Of a stretch of DNA of 64,000 nt, positions 20,817 to 32,997 are shown one piece after another. Origin of the DNA: Botryosphaeria dothidea. Its lineage: Eukaryota > Ascomycota > Dothideomycetes > Botryosphaeriales > Botryosphaeriaceae. Within the stretch, counting starts at the first letter, position 1. The number at the start of each line of letters is the position of its first letter. The position numbers and the translations under genes are program-made. The stretch is from assembly GCA_011503125.2 (NCBI GenBank), contig WWBZ02000082.1, forward strand, positions 1,674,001 to 1,738,000, in the 5' to 3' direction. The notes below the pieces were generated by a model. It was not told the origin of the DNA. It saw only the letters and a program-made list of their open reading frames with translations, and did not search any database.

Positions 20817-23342
20817 ATGGACCCCAAAGAAGAGTGAGACCTTTCCAAGGTATATGCCATTCTACATGTGCTGAATGATATGAACAGGAAGCGCGATAGC
20901 GCGGCAGGCATTCACCATGAGGAGGCAGCTGTTCTGGATACCAAGCGCAAGCAGAGCATCGTCGAGCTTTCCGAAAACACGACCGGCGAGTAAGTAGACG
21001 TCGACTAACGATATTCACTCCCCGTAATTGCTGATCGGCCTTCAACTCCAGAGTCAAGAACCCTCTCGCTGGCATACCAATCCCGCAGCTTATGAGTGAT
21101 GTCGAATCATTCGCGGCAAAAAACGACATGGGGGATATCCTTCCCCTGCTCCGCAAAGGCGCCCTTATTGCGCGTGACCCGAACAATTTTGAAAACGTTG
21201 CGGAATTGGACGAGGAAGACAAAGAGGCCATTCGAATTGAAAGAACGCACAGGTGGAGGCACCCTTTCGCGCTGTACTTCACTATCATTCTGAACTCAAT
21301 TGCTGCTGCTATTCAAGGTAAATACATCTACGCGTTCCTCGATATAAAGTTGGCCGCTGACGCACCTTGGAAGGCTGGGATCAGACTGGATCCAATGGCG
21401 CAAATCTCTCATTCCCGGACGAATTCGGCATAAGTACAAAGCAAGATGTATGCGGCTTGAAGGGGACGTGCGAAAAAGATGAATGGATTGTAGGCGTCGT
21501 CAACTCCATGCCGTACATCGCCATTTGGCTCTTGTGAGTAACTGCTGTGACATGAGCTCCATCACGAGAATGCTAATGCCACCGGCAGCGCAGCATGGAT
21601 TTCTGATCCGCTGAATGACCTCATCGGCCGGCGTGGAACAATTTTTCTCGGCGCTATATTCTCTCTCGTTGCCCCGTTTGCAATGGGAGTAACGCAGAGC
21701 TGGCAACAACTCATCGGGACGCGTGTTCTCCTCGGTATTGGCATGGGCTTGAAGGAAGTCACTGTCCCGGTCTTTTCCGCAGAAACTGCCCCCGCAAACA
21801 TCCGTGGAGGGTTGGTCATGAGTTGGCAGGTCTGGACAGCTTTCGGCATCTTCTTGGGCACCTGTGCCAACCTCGCGTAAGTGATATCGTCACATTTGAA
21901 GTAAATTTTGCTGACACAAGAAGTGTCTACCGCGTCGGGAAAATTGCATGGCGCTTGCAGTTCGGCAGTGCTTTCATTCCGGCCGTGCCGCTTGTGATTG
22001 GCATCTACTTCTGTCCCGAATCGCCCCGTAAGTGAGAAGAAGCTTAATCAATCTGCGATGTTTATTGACCGGCCCCGCAGGTTGGTATCTAAAAAAGAAG
22101 AAGTTCAGGAAGGCTTACAAGTCTCTTCTTCGTCTCCGCAACACTCCACTCCAGGCTGCCCGTGATCTCTATTATATCAATGCCCAGCTGGAATACGAGG
22201 AGCAGCTCGTCAAAGAGTCCGGTATTACCACCGCAAACAACATTGTGACCCGCTTCTTCGAATTGTTTAGTATTCCCCGCGTCAGACGCGCAACACAAGC
22301 GTCAGGTATCGTTATGATTGCGCAACAAATGTACGTTGGCCTTTCACCTCATTTTGAACAACCAAATAAGCTAACATGGGTGTTCGTTTTAGGTGCGGAA
22401 TCAACATCATGAGGTCCAGAACTTCATTTCTTCACCCAGGATACCAGAAGTACATACTGACGTGACTGTGTGCTCTAGTTTCTACTCGTCTACCATTTTC
22501 GAACAAGCGGGTGCGGGTACCTTCGGATCTCTTATGGCAACTTTCGGCTTCGGCCTGGTCAACTTCGTCTTCGCCTGGCCTGCTGTCTGGACGATTGACA
22601 CCTTCGGCCGACGAGGCCTGCTCCTCTTCACTTTCCCCAACATGTTCTGGACGCTCCTGGCCGGCGGATTCTGCTTCTACATCCCCCAAGAGAACAAAGC
22701 GCATCTCGGAATGATCGCATTCTTCGTCTATCTCTTCGCCGCGTTCTACAGTCCCGGCGAGGGTCCCGTGCCTTTCACCGTAAGTTTTCCCACGGCAACG
22801 TACGTCTCGTTGCGGTTTGCTGACGGTTCGACACCAGTACTCCGCCGAAGTCTTCCCCCTCAGCCACCGTGAACTCGGCATGTCCTGGGCCGTCGCCACC
22901 AACAACTTCTGGGCCAGCATCCTCAGCATCACCTTCCCGCGCCTCATCGGCGCCTTCAAGCCCCAGGGCGCCTTCGGCTTCTACGCCGGCCTCAACGTCA
23001 TCGCCCTCGTCCTGAGTAAAATCACCCCCAAGCAAAACATCCCCAAGATAGATCGCTAACATGATCCTCCCAGTCTTCCTCTTCCTCCCCGAAACCAAAC
23101 AGCGCACGCTCGAGGAGCTCGACTACGTCTTCGCCGTCCCGACGCGCACGCACGCGTCGTTCCAGCTGACCAAGGTGCTGCCTTGGTGGACGCGGCGGTA
23201 CCTGCTGCTGCGCAAGGGCGAGCCCGAGCCCGAGCTGTACCACTTCGAGAGCGACGAGTACCGGGCACCGCCGATCCAAGGTGTCAGGGAAAGCGACGAC
23301 GTCGAGGGGGCCGCGGGTGTCGTACCGGCGAAGATTGGTTAG
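20817..23342 (+). CDS. MFS sugar/polyol:proton symporter
   Basis: Eleven exons: 20817-20833, 20888-20989, 21052-21317, 21374-21533, 21589-21876, 21924-22027, 22081-22330, 22393-22413, 22479-22779, 22838-23015, 23074-23342, giving 651 residues. Sugar-porter landmarks are present in order: [11 protein letters not shown] in the first helix loop, DLIGRRG after helix 2, [26 protein letters not shown] at the end of helix 6, QMCGINIM in helix 7, DTFGRRG, and PETK after helix 12. The long hydrophilic N-terminus (about 120 residues) and C-terminal tail are as in myo-inositol/hexose transporters such as ITR1. It should sit in the plasma membrane and import a sugar or polyol with protons. Exons of 17 and 21 nt make it easy to mis-annotate. 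Confidence 0.92.
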
Positions 23343-24058
23343 AACTGGAGGGGGTTTTTTTTCGCCTTTCAAACGTGATTGGGAGAGGGGTTGAACATGG
23401 GCTGTTGGTTGCCCAGCGATGGAGAAAACGGAACCTCCCTTTTTGGTGGCCGTGAAGACTCGATATGGTGGGTGGATGAGTCGAAACGTCTTCTGTCAAA
23501 AGCGAGGTCAGTTTTTCTTTTCTCTGCACCTGTCGCTACTGTACACGGAGGGTATTGCAGCCGATATGGTTAGCGGCGACTGCCTTTGGAAAACATAACT
23601 TCGTGGGGAATGGAAGCATTCGCCCGGACGCGGGCGTGTTACGTTTTTAGGAACGAACCCATCCGGACAAATGATTCTCCTCCCCATCACACTTCCATTA
23701 ATCTGATCTTCCGTGGGAAATATCACATTTGGCGCTAACGGTGGGCTGCGATCCCGCTCTGTAATGTATAGGCCACGAATTCATTGAGGCCGGAGCCACA
23801 TGCTCTGGATCTTTTGTCCAAGTTGCTTTTGCTACACGGTCAATTGCCTTCGTGTCGTTTCAACTGCATGAGTACATCGACGCTTGCTGCATGGTTCCCC
23901 GGATTGACATTCTCACACAAAGATTCAGCACTCGAGGCAGTCAGGACAAATTTGATGTTCAATCCCGGCGGATGTCCTCAGACCCACACCAGAGCGAAAC
24001 CAATATACATTAAATTAATCAAGCAGGGTAACTCTCTTTACGGCCACCGTCCCCTTGC
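23343..24058. other. Convergent intergenic region with a repeat element
   Basis: 3' flanks of the transporter (rightward) and GMC oxidoreductase (leftward) genes. About 215 bp of it is the inverted-repeat element at 23547-23761. The rest shows no feature. Confidence 0.5.
23547..23761 (+). mobile_element. MITE-like element with imperfect terminal inverted repeats, copy A
   Basis: The left outer arm reads GGGTATTGCAGCC then ATGGTTAGCGG. The right end, reverse-complemented, reads GGGATCGCAGCC then CGTTAGCG. An inner pair follows: TGGGGA..GGAAGCATTCG..CGGA at 23604-23628, and its inverse at 23660-23686. The distance from GCAGCC to its inverse is 193 bp here and 195 bp in copy B. Flanks TACTGTA and TAATGTA differ by one base and may be a decayed target duplication. 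It encodes no protein, so it would depend on a transposase elsewhere. Confidence 0.68.
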
Positions 24059-26125
24059 TTAAGCGCTGCTCTGCGCCTCCGCAATAATCACATCCGCCGC
24101 CTTCTCGCTGAACATGTACACGGAGCTGGCAATGAAGAAGCCATGAATCCTGGGCATCGCGCTCGCATCGACAACCCTCAGTCCACTGACACCCCTAACC
24201 CTGAAATCGCCGTCCAGAACAGCATTCGGATCATCGTCCGCGCCGATAGGGGCAGTGCAGCTGGCGTGGTGACCCCAGGCCTCATCCTTGATGAACTGCT
24301 TGGTGGCCTCCTCATCGCGGCTGGGGGGACGCACATCGACCCAGTCGCCAATGGTCGGGGACATGCTCTCGTAAATCTTGCGCGAAAACGTAACGCCCTC
24401 GTAGACGGCCTGGAGATCGGCCTCGTCCTCGCCGTTGGCCGTGTCGCCCTCGTCGAAGTAACGGAACGAGATCTGCGGCGTGTCGAGCGGGTCGGCGCTG
24501 CGGAGCTTGACGTAGCCGGCGCGGTTGCGCGTGTGCGCCTTGAGGGTGAGCCACGACCAGTGCGACGAGTCGGCCACGGCGTAGTCCGAGTAGCCGCGCA
24601 TGTAGCCGGGGAAGTTGGCGGGCACACCCAGGTTGATCAGGTCGGTCGGGTCTTCCGAGGAGGCGGTGCTGGATTTCATGATGGCGGAGAGCGCCAGGCC
24701 GGAGCTGCCGTAGACGCCCTTGAAGACGGCGTTATTAAGCCAGCGCTCCAGGCAGGGGTCGCCGGGCTGGCCGTAGGTGCAGTCCTCGATGACGGTGAAG
24801 TTGCCGTCGAACTTGATGGTCGTGGCGACTTCGTAGCGGTCCTGCAGGTTGGTGCCGACGCCGGGCAGGTCCTTGACCACGGGGATGCCGAATTTGGCAA
24901 GTTCGTCCGCAGGACCGATACCACTCAGCTTCAGGAGTTGAGGGGTGTTGAAGACACCGCCGGAGACGATGACTTCGCGGGTAGCGTTCACGCTACCGGG
25001 GATGCCGCCAGCAGAGTTGCCAGCACGCGGGTCAGCGCGGTACAGAGCCTTGCCATCCAGGAAGTCGACACCAACGGCGCGGGGTTGGCCAGTGGTGGTG
25101 TCGTTCTCAAAGCGGAGCTTGGTGGCGAAGCAGTTGGTGCGGATATCCAGGGGGTACTTGCCTGAGTTGGCAACCTCGAGAACGAAGTCACGCGGACCGT
25201 TGCGGGCGTAGTTCTTGATGGCGAGAGGAACCTGGTACAGGCCCTCATTCTGGTCGCGGGCCTTACCGGGGATGTTAACGTCCTGGAGCAGCAGCTCAGC
25301 GAGACCGGTGACGGTGGTGATGAGCTGTTCGAGGAGGCCGCGGCCCAGAGCAGTGGCGGCGGCGAGAACCATCTGCAGCAGCTTCGCGTCCTCCAGCACC
25401 AGCGTCAAGTCAGTCGTGCCCGTGGTGAGCCAGCCGTTGGTTCCATGGCCGACCAGAGCGTTGCCCAGCAGGTACTCGGCCTTCTCGAGCTTCTGGAAGT
25501 ACTTGCGCATGTTGTCGGCGCCCCACGAGGCGTCACCGGTGATGTTGACGAGGTACTCCCAATCCTGTTCGTGCGGGTAGATCGTCACCATGGCGTTGTG
25601 GGAACCGCAGCCGCCCAGCGTACCCGCGCGCGGGTATAGCACACCCTTCATCTTAGAGCCCTCGGGCGGGGTAAGACCGGTGTACAGCTCGCCCTCAGGC
25701 GTGTCATAGGTGCACTTGCTGTCGCGCGCCTGCTTGGTGTCGTCGTCGTAGTGGCGCACCCAGAAGTCCCACCTCATGGGCTCATACTCGGATGACTGGC
25801 CGTGGAAAGCCGGAACGCGCTCCTTCAGGTCCTCGCCCTGATCGTCACCAGCCTCGATCAGCAGGGTCTTGTAGCCTGCGATGGCGAGACGAGCTGCCAG
25901 CGGGCCGCCGCCAGGACCGGAGCCGATGATGACATATTCGTAGTCCTCAAGGGCGGTGACATTAGAGGCCTGGCGGGAGGCGTGCTGGTGGAAGTGGTTG
26001 TGTTGGTTGTGGGTCGCTTCACTGGATAAACATTGAGGATGACGTTTTCTATAACAGATGGGCTATAGATTGGCGACTTACATGGTACCCGCCAACCAGG
26101 TACAGAGCAAAAAGAGGCTCTTCAT
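24059..26125 (-). CDS. Secreted GMC oxidoreductase (FAD)
   Basis: Two exons (26125-26082, 26021-24059) give 668 residues. The first exon encodes the start of a signal peptide (residues 1-17); a His/Gln-rich linker follows. The FAD dinucleotide motif GSGPGGGPLAARL is at 48-60 with the ribose-binding Glu71. A GMC signature GTLGGCGSHNAMVTIYP and VSGGVFNTPQLLKLSGIG come later. The C-terminal domain has WGHHASC with catalytic His600 and a second His641 (MPRIHGFF). The fold oxidises alcohols or sugars with release of H2O2 or reduction of quinones. Relatives include glucose, aryl-alcohol and cellobiose enzymes; the exact substrate is not evident. A second His rather than Asn at the active-site pair favours the aryl-alcohol/glucose oxidase side. 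Confidence 0.9.
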
Positions 26126-27290
26126 GCCTCTTCCCTGCATCGTCACGGTCGTGTAAAGAATAAACGAATGACTGAAGGTAGGAACAAAGAACGAACTTGG
26201 CGGTTAATCAGGAGCCATCGGGCATGGACGTATATAAATCATCGAGACGAGTCATCGGTGGTGTCCCTGAGGATGGCGCGTTGGTCGTCACCGCCATGGG
26301 GTCATCTCCGGAAAGCTCTGGCTACAGGCGGGATAGACGAGTCCGCGGTTGCCGAAGTGCATGCTGGTGTAGGGCAACAATGGCGCGTGCCCCTGACGAG
26401 AGCGTCAATCACTCGTAGAACGAAATTGGATCTTGGCCGGGTCTTTTCTGTGTGGGTGGTGTGCCTGTTCTGGAAGAGAAGGTTTGAGTTGGGGCAGGGA
26501 TGGATGCACGCAGCAGCCGGGATCGCGCTCCTCCGCAACTGGGGGTGCTGTCCGCTTACTCCGCGGCCAGTGTGTGGATGTGGATGGCTCAAATGACGTT
26601 GGCGCGCTCCTGGGCCGTTGGCTGGCTGCTGCTTCCTGCTCCGACGAGGCGCAGACGGCGCCCTGCTTGGCAACTGCCCCCGGCCCGCGCCGCTGTCGTC
26701 CAATTTGCAACAACGGAGCGCTATTTCCTACTTGTTCCACGCAGATCTCGTTACAACAGCATGCCTTCTCTCCCGCCTGCTCGGCCAAGACGTCTACGGC
26801 TTACGCATGCATCTGGACGCGTCCGGGAAAATGGCTGACTCGGTGCAGGTGCATTGCAAGCCTCCATCTGGCTTCCGCTTCCCTTCTGTCGGTCCTATCT
26901 CTGCTTGGCACTTGGCAGGCACAACGCCTCTTTTACGCACAGCCCTGCTCTGATTGGATGCACTGGACCAGCCACGAATCGCCCGCGCTACGCATTGCAG
27001 CCTGGCCTCCTCCACCGCATCGCCAGGGGCACTTCTCGCCTAGCCCCGTGGCTTTTGCCGTTGATTGATGCTCCATGCATGGATCCTTCTACAACACCAG
27101 ATCGTCGTCGCCATGGTCGTTTTCGTCGCGCGCATGAGTCTGTTGCCCAAAGCCCTTGAGATTGGCTTCCGGCCTGGGAATCCCGGATGCTACAGAATTG
27201 CCGCAACATTGCACCATTGTCTCTGAGGTGGGTATCAAACGAATGGCTATTAGCGCTATACACATTACAACGACCAAAGAAAACATCCCA
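26126..27290. other. Intergenic, 1.2 kb
   Basis: Promoter of the leftward GMC gene and 3' flank of the leftward receptor gene. Frames at 26300-27260 on both strands are Arg/Ala/Cys-rich and overlapping. No family is recognised. Confidence 0.42.
26231..26239 (-). promoter_or_regulatory. TATA-like box of the GMC oxidoreductase gene
   Basis: ATTTATATA on the minus strand about 105 bp before the start codon at 26125. Assigned by position and composition only. Confidence 0.33.
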
Positions 27291-29040
27291 TCAGACCATA
27301 TTATCTTTCCTATCCAGCATGACCTGGGAGCTGTGCGCATCCCACCCATCGTTCCCAGCACTCGTATTGGGCCGCGTCTCCATACGTGAAAGCTCCACCA
27401 CCGTAGACTCCGACTTTGTGTCGATTGTGCCGTTGTGAGAGGTGTGCTTGACGCTTCCTTCCTCCATCTTCAGCGCCCCCTGCCGCTGCTTCATCCGGTC
27501 GATGGTGCCTGCGGTGCCCGAAGTGTTGTTGGTGCTTCCCTTGGTCGTGGAGAAGAAGGTGTTGAGCTTGGGGAATGCGCCCTGAAGAAGCGGGCGGAGG
27601 GCAGGCATGCAGGAAACCGAGACCCCGACGTTCATCTCAATAGCCGTCCAGTATGATGCCGGTGTTTGGTCCCCTGTGTCAAGTCAGAGACAGCTCAGAA
27701 TGGGAAGGGTGACGGATTCCTTACATGTCTTGTCCTGACTGTTTCCAAATGTGACCAGAGTTTGTAAGCGGATAACAGAAGCAATGGTGATGCTTGTCAT
27801 ATGTCAGCAATTTCCAACTCTCTGTCCAGACAAACACGAAACTCACAGAATGCCGCAGCTGAACATTCCCAGCAGTCCCAGCTTCTTCTTCCCACTCAAC
27901 TGGAGCTTGATGAGGGACGGAATCGGAAGGAGAAGGATGACGAGGTCCAGGACAATTCCCATGGCCGCCGCCGTCCAGGCCTGCGCGTGTTTATCGTTGC
28001 AGCGTCCTTCAACCTTTTGCTCCCAGTCCCATGCCTTCCGGATAGGCCAGCATTGGAAGATTGTCATTGCAACACTTGAAACTCCCCAAGCGGCATTGAA
28101 TACGATCAGACACCAGACCACCACCCGGAAGCGCTTCTCCGGGAAGATTCGGAGCAGGAACAGCAAGATTCCAATCTTGTAGCCTGCCGCTATGACGAGG
28201 TACGTCCATTCGCCCCAATAGTACATCTGCAACGTCTTAGCGGATTTCGATGGTCACTGTCTACGTGGTGCAAAGCGAACCTTGTTGATTCTGGAGAGAT
28301 TGGTGAAGGAGATATCCCAGACATGCTTTCCCAATCCAATATATCCCACTGTTGGCTTGTGAGTATTGAGACTTGCCTATTCCTGAGTGATGTACTTACT
28401 GATTATACCGTTGATGCACCATGGGACAAGAATGATCTTCAAAGAAAGAAAAAAGCGTCAGTCCGTACTTCTCCATCAAGCGGCTTTGTAAATGGCCTTA
28501 CCCAAGTGACGAAGATGACCCAATCGTCCCACCAAAAACCGGCTGATATCGATCTTGCCCACATCCTCAGGCACACAAGAATCGAGGTACAGATGATCAA
28601 AACCATCACCGGGTAGATTGGGCCAAACGACCTGTCGCCATCGGGAACACCACACGTCGCTTTCGAGATATTCGCGTACGCTGTTCCGCACCACATTAGC
28701 CGTCGAACCCGGAAGTTACTTCAGACATGCATACTCAGTGTCTCTCTGATGGTACATGAGCCCGTGACGCAGGCAGTAACGTTTGCGGCGATATGCTTAT
28801 TTTGACAGATGCATGCTTGGTCGGTAATCCCGCACTCGTCCTGAGCCTTCAAAGTTTTGAGAAGACATAGTTGCTGTAAACGGCAAACACCACAACGTCA
28901 GTATACTGTATCCGGCAACGACGGGATCCCGGTGGGAGGCCACTCACGGCGCAAGCTGGTATGGCAGACACTTGGGCCAGGACGGTCGCTGACAAGGAAA
29001 AGAGGAGGGCCAATCCCAGGAACGCGCGGAGGAGCCTCAT
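27291..29040 (-). CDS. CFEM-domain Pth11-like seven-helix receptor
   Basis: Eight exons: 29040-28948, 28873-28735, 28680-28502, 28436-28400, 28348-28281, 28226-27847, 27792-27725, 27673-27291, giving 448 residues. A signal peptide (1-23) precedes a CFEM domain at about 25-80. Its cysteines are in PACAQLCLL, DECGITDQACICQNK and ACVTGSC, followed by CGVP. Seven hydrophobic helices then span about 95-350, with WWDDWVIF, GLGKHVWD and a long cytoplasmic tail rich in Ser/Thr. This is the layout of the rhodopsin-like PTH11 class of ascomycete receptors that sense host surfaces. The fifth intron has a GTTCGC donor. The start at 29040 is the only ATG before the signal peptide. Ligand unknown. Confidence 0.87.
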
Positions 29041-30391
29041 GACGGGAAGCAAAAGATTAGTGAACCAAGGTTTAGCAACACGCGCACCGCCAACGGTCGA
29101 GAGGTGGTCTCCAAAGTCCGGCGCGGAGCAGACGGGTTTTCATATAAATTAGCGGTTTGGCACATTCTTCCTCGCTCAGAACGGGGTGCGGACGGCACCC
29201 AAGACCATGGCTCTTGGAACTTGCAGCCCTGCCTTGATTGCAAACAAGCTGGCTAGTCAGATGCTGTCCCGCCTTCGATTCAGGTACCCTCTTGGCCTTA
29301 TTTTGCGGGCAGCACGGTGGAAGCGACTGGGCCAGAGAGCTTAGCTCCGGGAAAGCTTGACAAATCCAGCGGCCTGGCTGGAACGAAAGATTCCATTTTG
29401 GCTGAAAATATGCAAATGGTGCTGTAGGGTGGCATTCAACTGCCGGTAAGTGCTCCGACTGTAGGAGTTATGCTTGGAAATTGACGCGGCATTGCTACTC
29501 AGCAGTCGAGGGCGAGCTCTGGACGCAGCGCCAATCATTGCTGGTTTGGACGTTGAAATAGGTGCAGTGGACGCCTTCCGCGGAACCGGGAGAGTGATTC
29601 GCACGGTCAACCATGGATCACGAGTCGGATGGATCTTCTCGGAGAGTTGAAGTACCGCCAGCACGGTGTGGCTGGAGGCCTGAACGGCAGAAGGGCGGCA
29701 GGCAGAGGTGCTGGTTAAAGACGGGGAAGGCTCAGCAAAAGAGCGCTGATCGCTCGTGTTGGGCGGCTCGCGTCTCGAAACATTTCCAATGGCGCTGGCT
29801 TGCGAGAAGAAAGGGCGCTCGGCCCGTTTGGGCCCGCCTGGGCACGCTGGGCAACATCTGGCGGAGCTGCCTCCCCCACTCTGCGCAACTGACACGACGT
29901 GCAGAATGAGATTGTCCAAGAACACGGAGAGATGTCGCTGTTGGCCCCACAAAGGGGATTGCAACACCGACGGAAGGGTCGTACATCGAACATCTTGCTC
30001 GCTACGCTCTGGCCAACTTGGTCTGCCGGAATGCCAATATCAGATTCACCATCTGCCAAGCATGGCCGTGTGCCTCGAGTCCTGATGGGCATTTTTGGCC
30101 CCCAGGGATATGATTTCCCGGATGGTCTGCCGCAGAGATGAAGGGGTTGTGAGTACGCGTTGTGGCTGGATCTTAACCATACTCGTCCACATCCATTGAC
30201 GAGTAGCTGAAGATCCTCAAGTGTAAAATTATTGACATATTGACATATGGAGCAAGTCCTCTCTGCTGGCCAGCACCTCCGGAGTAGCCCGTACCGATCC
30301 GGAACAGACCATACTCAACTACTTCCTCAGGCCCAAGGGGTCTATCCAGATAGTGGGGCAAACAGACTATCCATTCCGCTCTCAACAGGCT
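29041..30391. other. Intergenic, 1.35 kb
   Basis: Promoter of the leftward receptor gene (a TATA-like tract CATATAAATT at 29141-29150, about 100 bp before the start) and 3' flank of the leftward P450 gene. A 208-codon minus-strand frame at 29341-29967 is Ser/Arg/Pro-rich, overlaps frames on the other strand and has no recognisable domain. It is not called. Confidence 0.42.
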
Positions 30392-32123
30392 TTATTCCAG
30401 GAGCACTTTGCAGTTGTTCATCTTCGGCTTAATGACGAAGTAATTCACTGGCGCCATGCTCTCATCTGTCGTGGACCGCGCAAGCCTCGCCAACGGATAC
30501 GACCTGAAAAACGTGGCCGTACCCATCCTCAGCTCCATTTCCGCAATGTGGATGCCCAGACACATCCTGGCCCCCAAGCCGAACGGGCTGAACGAATTCC
30601 TCATCGCATCCGTCATCTCGACGCCGGGGAGCCACCGCGTCACGTCGAACCTGTGAAGATGTTAATATCAAGTGATCCGCCTGTGCACACGCTTGCCGGT
30701 TCGGTTGCGCGAAATTCAAGCCTTTTAGCGGGGACTCACTCCTCGGGGCTTTTCCAGATCTCTGGATTGCGGTGAAGGGACCATGCTTGGGTGCTGACGA
30801 TCGTGTCCTCGGATAGGTAGACCCCGCCAAGCGTTGCACCACCAGGAGGTGGGTTCCGTGGGAGGGTCCCGGGTGCGGCGCCGTAGAGGCGCAGCGTCTC
30901 CTGAATGATGGCGTTCATGAGAGGCAGTTCCTCCAGATCCTCGTCGGCGAAATTGTTGGGTAATTTCGCCTGCAACTCCTCGAGGAGCTGCTTGTGCAGT
31001 TGAGGCCGCGAGAGGACGGACCAGATGAGGTATGTCAGGGTGATTGCCGTAGTGTCAGATCCAGCAATGATCAGGCCTCTGGCTTCTCTTAACAACGCCA
31101 GCCTCGGCAACGAATTCTCGACTTTCTCGGACTCTGCAAGCATTCCATTGAATATGCTGGTTGATTTGCTGCTGCTTTTGCTATTGTCGATTGCTCTCGC
31201 CGAGATCTCCATGATTGTCTGGCGAGAGTTGAAGACCTCCTGGACCGAGGGTATAGGCACGAAACGCAGAGCTTCCAGGGCATACTTGAAGAACGAGAGC
31301 TCTGCGGCAATGCCGCCCAACTTCGAGATGCGTTGAACAGCACGCATATAAGCGTTCAACTGGATCATGTTAGCCGCTTCACGATGGCCACGGCGGAAAC
31401 CCCCCTACCTCTCCCAAATCAAGCATGTTGAAGCTCTCTCCAAATGAGATCTTTGAGCTGACATCCGCTGCCATCAGCATCCACCACTTCATCACATCAA
31501 CCTCGCCCGCATGCGCGTCCGCATCGCCCTTCATCTTCTCCACCGCATATGACACCGTGTTTCTGATATACCCCTCCCAGTGCCTTCTTACTTCCGACTT
31601 GCTGAAAGCCCTCGCCATGAGCCTGCGGCGCGCAGCATGCGGTTTGTTCTCTATCATGCAAAACGACTGCATGTTGGCCTTGTCCTCGACGTCATCGTCA
31701 GCGAATTTGGCGTAGAACTTGTCCTTCCGGAAGCCGCTCGCCGGTCGATGTATCTCCTTGACCGCAGCGGGATCCCGGAAGCAAACCTCGTTGGGCGCGA
31801 TGCGGACGATGTCTCCGTATTTTCGGTGGAGGGAGTCGACGAAATATACGCGCCGACCGGCTATAGTAGCCCATTTGAGAGGGAGGTTGGTAAAAGGAGT
31901 ATACCAGGGACCGGGGACCTTGCGTAGAGGACCTGAGATACCGCGAATCAGAGCCTTTTTTTAGTGATTGCGTTAGTGAACTTTCGACATTTGGAGAGGT
32001 AACATAAACAGAGAAAGAGAAAGAAACTATTGTGAGAAATGAAAAAAAAGGCTTGACGTTATATACCTTAGAGACGCAGAAAATGAAGGCGACGGACAAT
32101 GTAACCAGGATTGTGCTCGCCAT
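30392..32123 (-). CDS. Cytochrome P450 monooxygenase
   Basis: Four exons (32123-32067, 31954-31409, 31359-30740, 30650-30392) give 493 residues. A membrane anchor covers about 3-20, then the proline hinge KVPGPWYTPFTNLP. The I-helix oxygen motif AGSDTT is at 300-305, ExxR at 355-358 (ETLR), and the haem loop FSPFGLGARMCLG has its Cys ligand at 438. The protein should be an ER-bound haem-thiolate oxygenase supplied by CPR. The family resembles fungal secondary-metabolism P450s of the CYP58/CYP65 kind by N-terminal sequence; this is an impression only. The second exon begins after an A-rich acceptor (AAAAAAAG). No biosynthetic backbone gene is within the window, so the substrate is open. Confidence 0.9.
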
Positions 32124-32204
32124 TTTGACCTTTTGATAGGGAACTGTTGTTTGAGCCAACAAATTTGCTCACAGTATGTAGAACATGAGGAGCGGAAGCG
32201 TGTG

Positions 32205-32212
32205 CATTTATA
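32205..32212 (-). promoter_or_regulatory. TATA-like box of the P450 gene
   Basis: TATAAATG on the minus strand, about 82-89 bp before the start codon at 32123. Assigned by position and composition. Confidence 0.38.
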
Positions 32213-32778
32213 GCGGATGGCTCTCGAAGCAGGCCAAGAGGGAGACCTCCTCCCATCGGACGCAAAACGTCCGGCGCGCCACACACACTGGGATGCCTTC
32301 ACGCATCACCCACGCCGAAGCTGCAGACCGACGCGGCCTCGGTCTCGGCGTCAGCGCCCTCGAATATCGAACTGCGGTCCGCTTCTCCACTAAACAGCTC
32401 TGACCATCAAGAAATTGCCAAAGGAGGCAGCATACGGGACGTCATGGACTGCCTTGTCGCGTTAGCGCTGCCACCTGCACTAGCCGAATTGGGTCGGCGC
32501 TCTCGGATGTTTGCTGTCCGTCGTGTCGGGAACTTGGTACATCTAGCGGGGCAAACCTTCCCTTTTCTCTATTGATAGCTGCGCCAACGTGCTATCCAAA
32601 TGACCCGCATGGAAGGACCCCGTTGGAGGCCGAATATGCTTTCGCCGCACTCTTAGCCTCAACTAAAGTCGTCATCTCCCTTCACGAAGTGGTCGGTAAT
32701 CGGTCGGCTCAAGAACGTACAGTCAGATGTTGCAGCTGACAGCCAGCAGCTGTGCCTTTGAACAGACATAATCACGCG

Positions 32779-32799
32779 GGGATGTGGAAGTATTCATCT
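32779..32799. repeat. Possible solo arm of the inverted-repeat element
   Basis: A 17-base exact match, GTGGAAGTATTCATCTG, to the inner arm at 48240-48256. In a 64 kb window one such match could still arise by chance, and the inverse partner here is poor, so this is tentative. Confidence 0.3.
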
Positions 32800-32997
32800 G
32801 ACCACAAGCGAATGAAGGCCACAGCATGCAACGTGCAGAACACCCAGACGGAAGGATCAGAACTCTACAGATTTTCTTTTGTACATACAATGAGGAATCA
32901 AACATCGTCGAATCACATATACACATGAACAAGCGAACACAACCCGTAACTGTGTAAGCAAAGCTCACAGTCTTCCCATTGCAGACATGCCACCGTC

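Larger units (their letters stand above)
32124..32997. other. Intergenic, 870 bp
   Basis: Promoter of the leftward P450 gene and 3' flank of the leftward GH3 gene. It contains a short repeat match at 32782-32798. No gene is seen. Confidence 0.42.

Noticed and set aside
24143..25165. 340-codon plus-strand frame over the GMC oxidoreductase
   Set aside because: Antisense shadow of a conserved enzyme frame with C-ending codons.
29341..29967. 208-codon minus-strand frame between the receptor and P450 genes
   Set aside because: Ser/Arg/Pro bias, no domain, overlaps plus-strand frames, no splice-supported neighbours.
13332..32123. Secondary-metabolite cluster (SDR, GMC, P450, MFS)
   Set aside because: No PKS, NRPS, terpene or DMAT synthase in the window and conserved genes are interspersed.
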